NCBI RefSeq assembly: GCF_014191775.1
Contig: NZ_JACHXA010000008.1
Coordinates: forward strand, 122,549-186,548
Reading direction: 5' to 3'
Source of the DNA: Limibacillus halophilus
GTDB lineage: Bacteria; Pseudomonadota; Alphaproteobacteria; Kiloniellales; CECT-8803
Length of the DNA: 64,000 nt
Position 1 is the first letter of the stretch. Each line of letters begins with the position of its first letter. A model generated the notes under the pieces. That model saw nothing but the letters and a program-made list of their open reading frames with translations, had not been told where the DNA came from and did not search any database. Shown here one piece after another: positions 59,498 through 64,000 of the stretch. Made by a program: the position numbers and the translations under genes.

Positions 59498-60313
59498 ATG
59501 ACGGGTAGGGAGCAAGTTGGACAAATGCGGCAAAACGAAGCGGCCTTACGCGCCTTTTTATCCGACTGGCTTTGCGACCTGAAGCTCTCCATCATTTTCT
59601 TCACCCGGATCCCCTTAGCGCAGCCTGGTGAGATCACGCCGAAAGCTTTGACCCGCGCCTTGCGCGCCGCCCCGCTGGTCGGTGGCCTCGTCGGTTTGAT
59701 CGCCGCCGGCGCTGGCGTTCTTGGTTGGACCCTGGGCCTTCCGCCTCTCGTTTGCGGCCTTCTTGCGGTTGGCGCGAGCATGCTGCTCACCGGCTGCCTC
59801 CACGAAGACGGCTTGACCGACGTAGCCGATGGCTTCGGAGGCGCCTTCCAAAGGGACCGCAAGCTGGAGATCATGAAGGACAGCCGTACCGGCACCTATG
59901 GCGCCGCGGCCCTGTTCCTATCCATCGGCCTACGTGCTGCCGCTCTTTCCGTGCTGATACCGGCGGGCATTGCTTGGGCCGCCCTGCCTCTGGCACATGC
60001 TGCTTCGCGCGCCCTGATTCCGGGTATCATGGCGGTTACACCCCAGGCGCGCAGCAGTGGCCTCGGCGCCTACCACCTGGAACCCGAAAGGCGGGTTGTC
60101 GTTGCCGCATTGATCCTGGGCGCACTCGTGACACTCGTCTTGGCTGGGCTTGGGAATGCTTTGATATTGCTGGCGCTTGCGGCCACTGGGGCGGCAGCGA
60201 TGCGCACCCTCGCCCTGCGGCAGATCGGCGGCTATACCGGCGACGTCCTTGGCGCAACGCAACAAGTCGGCGAGATCACCTTGCTCCTTGGCCTGACAGT
60301 CCTTATGTCGTGA
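59498..60313 (+). CDS. cobS: Adenosylcobinamide-GDP ribazoletransferase
   Basis: About 271 residues from MTGREQVGQMRQNEAAL. Several membrane helices. Conserved LTGCLHEDGLTDVADGFGGA, KDSRTGTYGAAAL and GGYTGDVLGATQQVGEITLL. Joins adenosylcobinamide-GDP and alpha-ribazole in the inner membrane. The start is uncertain: ATGs at 59498 and 59525 are both possible, with GGAGG about 12 bases before 59498. Followed 33 bases later by the cobC-like gene. Confidence 0.93.
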   Translation: MTGREQVGQMRQNEAALRAFLSDWLCDLKLSIIFFTRIPLAQPGEITPKALTRALRAAPLVGGLVGLIAAGAGVLGWTLGLPPLVCGLLAVGASMLLTGCLHEDGLTDVADGFGGAFQRDRKLEIMKDSRTGTYGAAALFLSIGLRAAALSVLIPAGIAWAALPLAHAASRALIPGIMAVTPQARSSGLGAYHLEPERRVVVAALILGALVTLVLAGLGNALILLALAATGAAAMRTLALRQIGGYTGDVLGATQQVGEITLLLGLTVLMS

Positions 60314-60346
60314 GGCTGCAATGACGAAGACACGGAAAAAGACGAA

Positions 60347-61000
60347 ATGAGCAACGCGACACATTGGTGGTGGATTCGCCATGCACCGGTTACCTGCAAC
60401 GACGGGCGTATTTACGGACAAACCGATCACCCCGCTGACTGCAGCGAAACTGCGCCCTTCAAAGGACTGGCCCAGTTGCTGCCGCAAGACGCGCTCTGGA
60501 TCACGAGCAACCTTCGGCGCACGCGCGACACCATGGAAGCCGTTGCTCCATACCGCAGCTCGCCGCTGCCCGTCGCTGAGGTCGTGGCATCCTTCGCGGA
60601 ACAGCATTTTGGTGACTGGCAGGGATTGCGCCATGATGAGCTGCGTACCCGTCCTGAGCGTGAAGCCCACCGCTTCTGGCTGGCTCCAGCCGCCACTTGC
60701 CCGCCGGGCGGCGAATCCTTCGTCGATCTCATGAACCGTGTATCGACTGCGATTACCGACCTTTCACGCCAACATAGCGGCAGACATATCGTGGTGTTTG
60801 CCCATGGCGGCACGATCCGCGCCGCCCTCGCCTTGGCTTTGGGACTAGACCCGGAGCGGGCTTTGGGTTTCACCATCGAAAACTGTTCGCTTACACGAAT
60901 CGAGCACTGGGCCGAAGGGGAGACTGGACCCGAGTCCTGGCGCGTCGTTACCACCAATCACGACCCTCGCGGATACGCAAACGGCGTCAAGCAGTTCTGA
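60347..61000 (+). CDS. cobC: Histidine phosphatase, probable alpha-ribazole phosphatase
   Basis: 217 residues. WWWIRHAPVTCNDGRIYGQ holds the RH catalytic motif (RHAP), ITSNLRRTRDTMEAV the second Arg, FGDWQGLRHDEL the acid region and VVFAHGGTIRAALALALGL the second His. Position after cobS supports the CobC role (dephosphorylation of alpha-ribazole phosphate), though other phosphatases share the fold. Confidence 0.85.
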   Translation: MSNATHWWWIRHAPVTCNDGRIYGQTDHPADCSETAPFKGLAQLLPQDALWITSNLRRTRDTMEAVAPYRSSPLPVAEVVASFAEQHFGDWQGLRHDELRTRPEREAHRFWLAPAATCPPGGESFVDLMNRVSTAITDLSRQHSGRHIVVFAHGGTIRAALALALGLDPERALGFTIENCSLTRIEHWAEGETGPESWRVVTTNHDPRGYANGVKQF

Positions 61001-61025
61001 GATAACTCAGGAAGGAGCATACAAA

Positions 61026-61670
61026 ATGCCGCAGAATCCTTTGGCACGGGCCGCAATCATCTTTGGAGCAGGGTTGGCGATCCTGGCGCTCGGCATCGCG
61101 TCGTATCTCTACCTGCAGCCTAAGCCCGCGATCAATCAGGCGCAGTTCGATTCTAACGCAACCGGTGCGCAAGGCAGCTACGGCGGCCCCTTCACCTTGA
61201 CCAACGATGATGGCGCCAGGGTGACAAACGATACCTATGCTGGGCGCTATCTGCTTATCTACTTCGGTTACACCTTCTGCCCCGACGTCTGCCCGACCAG
61301 TCTATCGGTCATGACGCAGGCTTTGGATCGCCTGGATTCGGAAGCGCCAAAGAAGGCAGCCGCCATTCAGCCCCTGTTCATCACGGTTGACCCCGAGCGC
61401 GACACGGTCGAGGTGCTGAACACCTACGTTGATTTCTTTCACCCACGCCTTGTCGGCCTAACCGGCAGTCCGGAGGAGATCGCAGGTGTAACCGCCGACT
61501 ACCGCATCTATGCCAAGAAGGTAACCGAGGAAGGGGCGAGCGACTATCTGATGGACCATACCAGCGCCTTCGTTTTTCTCGACCCTCAAGGCCGCTTCAT
61601 TCGACTATTCACCCATGGCACCAGCGCGCAGGAAATGGCCGATGCCCTGGCGGAGGTCGTGAAGAACTGA
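61026..61670 (+). CDS. SCO1/SenC/PrrC family copper chaperone
   Basis: 214 residues. An N-terminal membrane anchor (IIFGAGLAILALGIASYLYL) is followed by a thioredoxin-like domain with the copper-binding CxxxC in YTFCPDVCPTSLSVM and the distal histidine in YLMDHTSAFVFLDPQGRF. Delivers copper to cytochrome c oxidase or keeps its site reduced. In Rhodobacter a SenC/PrrC gene lies between regB and regA; here it is about 4 kb away, after the cob genes. GGAAGGAG precedes the start. Confidence 0.93.
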   Translation: MPQNPLARAAIIFGAGLAILALGIASYLYLQPKPAINQAQFDSNATGAQGSYGGPFTLTNDDGARVTNDTYAGRYLLIYFGYTFCPDVCPTSLSVMTQALDRLDSEAPKKAAAIQPLFITVDPERDTVEVLNTYVDFFHPRLVGLTGSPEEIAGVTADYRIYAKKVTEEGASDYLMDHTSAFVFLDPQGRFIRLFTHGTSAQEMADALAEVVKN

Positions 61671-61788
61671 TTCCGGCACTTCGAATGAAGCCGTGTAAGA
61701 ACAAGCTTCGGATAGAAGTCTCAATGCCAAAGCCGCTATGGGATGGAGTACGGATTTTGTGCTTCAATCATACGAGGAAACCTTGGCA

Positions 61789-62652
61789 ATGTCGGGACAG
61801 CAGCGAATGAAGAATGAGAATCGCGGGCTGGCAGCGGTACGGGCAGCGGCGATGCTGATCGATGAGCGCACTGAAGAGGGCGTCAGCTTGGCGGAGTTGG
61901 CCGAAGCCGTGGCCCTGTCGCCTTGGCACCTGCAACGGCTTTTCAAGAAACACATGGGGATCAGCCCACGGGAATATCAGGACGCCAAGCGAGGCGAGCG
62001 CCTGCGCAACGAGCTGCGCCAGGGTGCGGGCGTGGCCGGAGCAACTTATGGGGCCGGCTATGGCTCCTCCAGCCGCGTCTATGAGCGCGCGGCACAGCAC
62101 CTCGGCATGACGCCCGCATCCTACGCACAGGGCGGCAAGGGCGCCGAAATCGTTTATACGCTGGCCGACTGCCCCTTTGGACGGCTGCTGGTTGCGGCCA
62201 CGGCCAAGGGCGTCTGCTTCCTGGCCTTTGGTGAGGACCGGACCTTGGAAAGCGAACTGCATGCCGAGTTTCCGGCGGCTGCGAGGATCGAGCGGGACGA
62301 CGCCTTGCTGGCACCCGCAGTTAACGACATCCTGGAATACCTCGCGGGCTCCCTACCGCATGTGGACCTGCCATTGGACTTGCGGGCAACGGCATTTCAG
62401 CGCCGGGTCTGGCAGGAATTGCTGGCAATTCCCGCGGGCGAAACCAGAACTTACCGGGAGATTGCCGAGCGCCTGGGCCTGCCCCAGGGGCAACGTGCCG
62501 TTGGCCGCGCTTGCGCGACGAACCCGGTATCCCTGTTGATCCCCTGTCATCGCGCCTTGCGCACCGACGGCGGTCTTGGAGGCTACCGTTGGGGCCTGCC
62601 GCGAAAAGAGGCGCTGCTGGATTTGGAGAAGCGCCTGACCGCCAAAGCTTAG
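61789..62652 (+). CDS. AraC-type DNA-binding domain fused to O6-methylguanine-DNA methyltransferase (Ada-like)
   Basis: 287 residues. N-terminal AraC helix-turn-helix pair (VSLAELAEAVALSPWHLQRL, SSSRVYERAAQHLGMTPASY). A methyltransferase domain follows with TAFQRRVWQELLAIPAGETR and the acceptor cysteine in NPVSLLIPCHRALR. The zinc-binding N-terminal Ada domain that senses methylphosphotriesters is absent. The ATG at 61789 follows AGGAAA; an ATG at 61738 has no ribosome site. Repairs O6-methylguanine; regulatory role uncertain without the sensor domain. Confidence 0.9.
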   Translation: MSGQQRMKNENRGLAAVRAAAMLIDERTEEGVSLAELAEAVALSPWHLQRLFKKHMGISPREYQDAKRGERLRNELRQGAGVAGATYGAGYGSSSRVYERAAQHLGMTPASYAQGGKGAEIVYTLADCPFGRLLVAATAKGVCFLAFGEDRTLESELHAEFPAAARIERDDALLAPAVNDILEYLAGSLPHVDLPLDLRATAFQRRVWQELLAIPAGETRTYREIAERLGLPQGQRAVGRACATNPVSLLIPCHRALRTDGGLGGYRWGLPRKEALLDLEKRLTAKA

Positions 62653-62690
62653 GGGCTTGCCAAGTCCGGCACGGGTTTTCAAATTAAGCC

Positions 62691-63398
62691 ATGTTGTGGA
62701 AATCCAGCCTGCCCGAGTCGCTTGAGATCGACGGCCGTCGTTTGACGCTCAAAGTGCGCCGGGATATCCGGGCGCGGCGCTTGATCTTGCGGGTCGATCC
62801 CGCCGACGGTGGCGTTGCCCTTACGATTCCCAAAGGAACCAGCAACCGAACAGCAATTGATTTCCTGGAACGGCACGAAGGCTGGATCGCCGAGCGCCTG
62901 CATAAGCTTCCGCCTCTCACTCCCTTCACGCACGGCGCGGCGATCCCCATTCTGGGAGACCTGCATAGAATAGAGCATCGTCCTGACGCACGCGGCGGGG
63001 TATGGCGTGAGGAGCAGGTGGTGTTCGTCACCGGAAAGCCGGAGCATCTGCAACGTCGCCTGACCGACTATCTCAAGGGGGAGGCAAGAAAGGTATGCCG
63101 TACAAGGTCGGAAGCACTGGCGGGCAAAATCGGTGAAAAGGTGACGCGGGTCACGGTCCGCGATACGCGTAGTCGCTGGGGGTCCTGCTCAACCAGCGGC
63201 GCGCTGTCCTTCTCCTGGCGGTTGATCATGGCCCCGGAAGCGGTGCTGGATTATGTTATCGCTCACGAGGTGGCCCATCTGCGCCATCACGATCATTCAC
63301 CCAGCTTTTGGCGGTTGGTCTCGGAGTTGGTGCCGGACCATCAGACGCAACGCCGCTGGCTAAAGCGCGAGGGCTCATTGCTCTGGCGGTTCGGTTAA
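62691..63398 (+). CDS. YgjP/SprT-like zinc metallopeptidase (DUF45/M48)
   Basis: 235 residues. The zinc site HEVAHLRHHDHSPSFWRLV has HExxH plus a third His; RVTVRDTRSRWGSCSTSGAL is the YgjP signature before it. The N-terminal half (RRDIRARRLILRVDPADGG) is beta-rich. Cytoplasmic, function unknown. No ribosome site is seen before the ATG at 62691. A terminator follows. Confidence 0.9.
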   Translation: MLWKSSLPESLEIDGRRLTLKVRRDIRARRLILRVDPADGGVALTIPKGTSNRTAIDFLERHEGWIAERLHKLPPLTPFTHGAAIPILGDLHRIEHRPDARGGVWREEQVVFVTGKPEHLQRRLTDYLKGEARKVCRTRSEALAGKIGEKVTRVTVRDTRSRWGSCSTSGALSFSWRLIMAPEAVLDYVIAHEVAHLRHHDHSPSFWRLVSELVPDHQTQRRWLKREGSLLWRFG

Positions 63399-63401
63399 AG
63401 C

Positions 63402-63432
63402 AAAAGGGGCCGCGGTGATACACCGCAGCCCC
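63402..63432 (-). terminator. Rho-independent terminator of groL
   Basis: On the minus strand GGGGCTGCGGTG and CACCGCGGCCCC form a stem with one mismatch and a three-base loop, then TTTTGCTTT. It lies 31 bases after the groL stop and may also end the convergent metallopeptidase transcript. Confidence 0.88.
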
Positions 63433-63463
63433 TCGCCATTTATCGAGACTTGGGTAACAGGCT

Positions 63464-64000
63464 TTAGAAGCCCATGCCACCCATGCCACCCATTCCGCCC
63501 ATGTCGGGCATGCCGCCGCCGGCTTCCTTCTTCTCCGGCTTCTCCGCCACCATCGCTTCGGTGGTGATCAGGAGACCGGCGATCGAGGCCGCGTCCTGCA
63601 GGGCCGTACGCACGACCTTGGTCGGGTCGATGATGCCCCACTTCACCAAGTCGCCGTACTCGCCCGTCTGGGCGTTGTAGCCGAAGGTCTCGCTCTTCTG
63701 CTCGAGAAGCTTGCCGACGACAATCGAACCCTCGGCGCCTGCGTTGATGACGATCTGGCGGATCGGCGCCTGGATCGCACGACGCACGATGTCGATGCCG
63801 ACGCGCTGGTCGTCGTTGTCAACCTTCAAGTTCGACAGGGCCTTGGTCGCGTAGAGCAGAGCCGCACCGCCGCCCGCGACGATGCCCTCTTCAACCGCTG
63901 CACGGGTCGCGTTCATGGCGTCCTCGACACGGTCCTTGCGCTCCTTGACCTCAACCTCGGTCGCGCCGCCGACACGGATCACCGCAACACCGCCCGCCAA
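63464..64000 (-). CDS. groL: Chaperonin GroEL, C-terminal part (5' end outside window)
   Basis: The last 178 residues of Gro[22 protein letters not shown], the [23 protein letters not shown]-binding equatorial segment, [20 protein letters not shown] and a C-terminal tail [17 protein letters not shown]. Typical full length is about 545 residues, so about two thirds lie beyond the right edge. Folds cytosolic proteins with GroES. Confidence 0.98.
   Translation of the reverse strand: MAGGVAVIRVGGATEVEVKERKDRVEDAMNATRAAVEEGIVAGGGAALLYATKALSNLKVDNDDQRVGIDIVRRAIQAPIRQIVINAGAEGSIVVGKLLEQKSETFGYNAQTGEYGDLVKWGIIDPTKVVRTALQDAASIAGLLITTEAMVAEKPEKKEAGGGMPDMGGMGGMGGMGF

Overview
This window comes from the chromosome of a GC-rich alphaproteobacterium, most likely a Rhodospirillales-type organism. 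The evidence is the gene neighbourhoods, judged from memory because no search was possible: an F1-ATPase operon atpHAGDC separate from F0; zapE-GT2-mdh-sucCDAB with lpdA close by; ffh-rpsP-rimM-trmD-rplS followed by leuCDB; dapF-mtaB-ftsY; and a RegB/RegA (PrrB/PrrA, ActS/ActR) pair. Most of the window is ordinary housekeeping chromosome with tight gene packing. Many genes overlap by 1-4 bp, and several convergent pairs share stop-codon bases.

Layout. 1-1.4 kb: the 3' part of an AT-richer foreign-looking gene whose product resembles the C-terminal part of KAP-like P-loop NTPases. 1.5-2.4 kb: a diiron ferritin-like protein. 2.6-7.6 kb: atpHAGDC (minus strand). 7.8-10.1 kb: priA. 10.2-13.3 kb: fructose-6-phosphate aldolase/transaldolase, a DUF484 protein, xerC and a CigR-like exported protein with a 13-residue repeat. 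13.3-28.5 kb (mostly minus): an MFS transporter, lpdA, a cupin, a cold-shock protein, sucB with two lipoyl domains, sucA, sucD, sucC, mdh, a GtrB-like glycosyltransferase with divergent GtrA, and zapE. 28.6-30.9 kb: a SufR-like Fe-S regulator divergent from a Rieske protein with a large helical C-terminal region, with a perfect palindrome between them. 30.9-40.7 kb: GNAT, asd, a DUF962 protein, leuB-leuD-leuC, rplS, trmD, rimM, rpsP (long Ala/Glu tail) and ffh.

40.8-45.1 kb is the accessory hotspot between ffh and dapF. It starts with three 46-bp tandem units, each holding a 9-bp-stem palindrome. Next comes an unrecognised 306-residue protein with a proline-rich middle and a regular four-cysteine tail. 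After it lies an array of small, mostly acidic, mutually related proteins whose genes overlap by ATGA or ATGAGTAA. The array contains a 159-bp duplication, gene remnants and a two-module paralogue. It looks like an expanding family of immunity-type genes behind a toxin- or effector-like gene, but that function is inference. This is the part most likely to be an undescribed system.

45.2-64 kb: dapF, mtaB, ftsY, an EamA transporter, a degenerate nuclease-fold protein, ggt-rpe-heparinase, an MmcB-type protein, a LigB-type dioxygenase, a metallophosphoesterase, regB/regA, cobT divergent from cobS-cobC, a SCO protein, an AraC/Ada-type methyltransferase, a YgjP-type metallopeptidase, and the 3' end of groL running off the right edge. 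I saw no tRNA, rRNA, CRISPR array, insertion sequence or origin.
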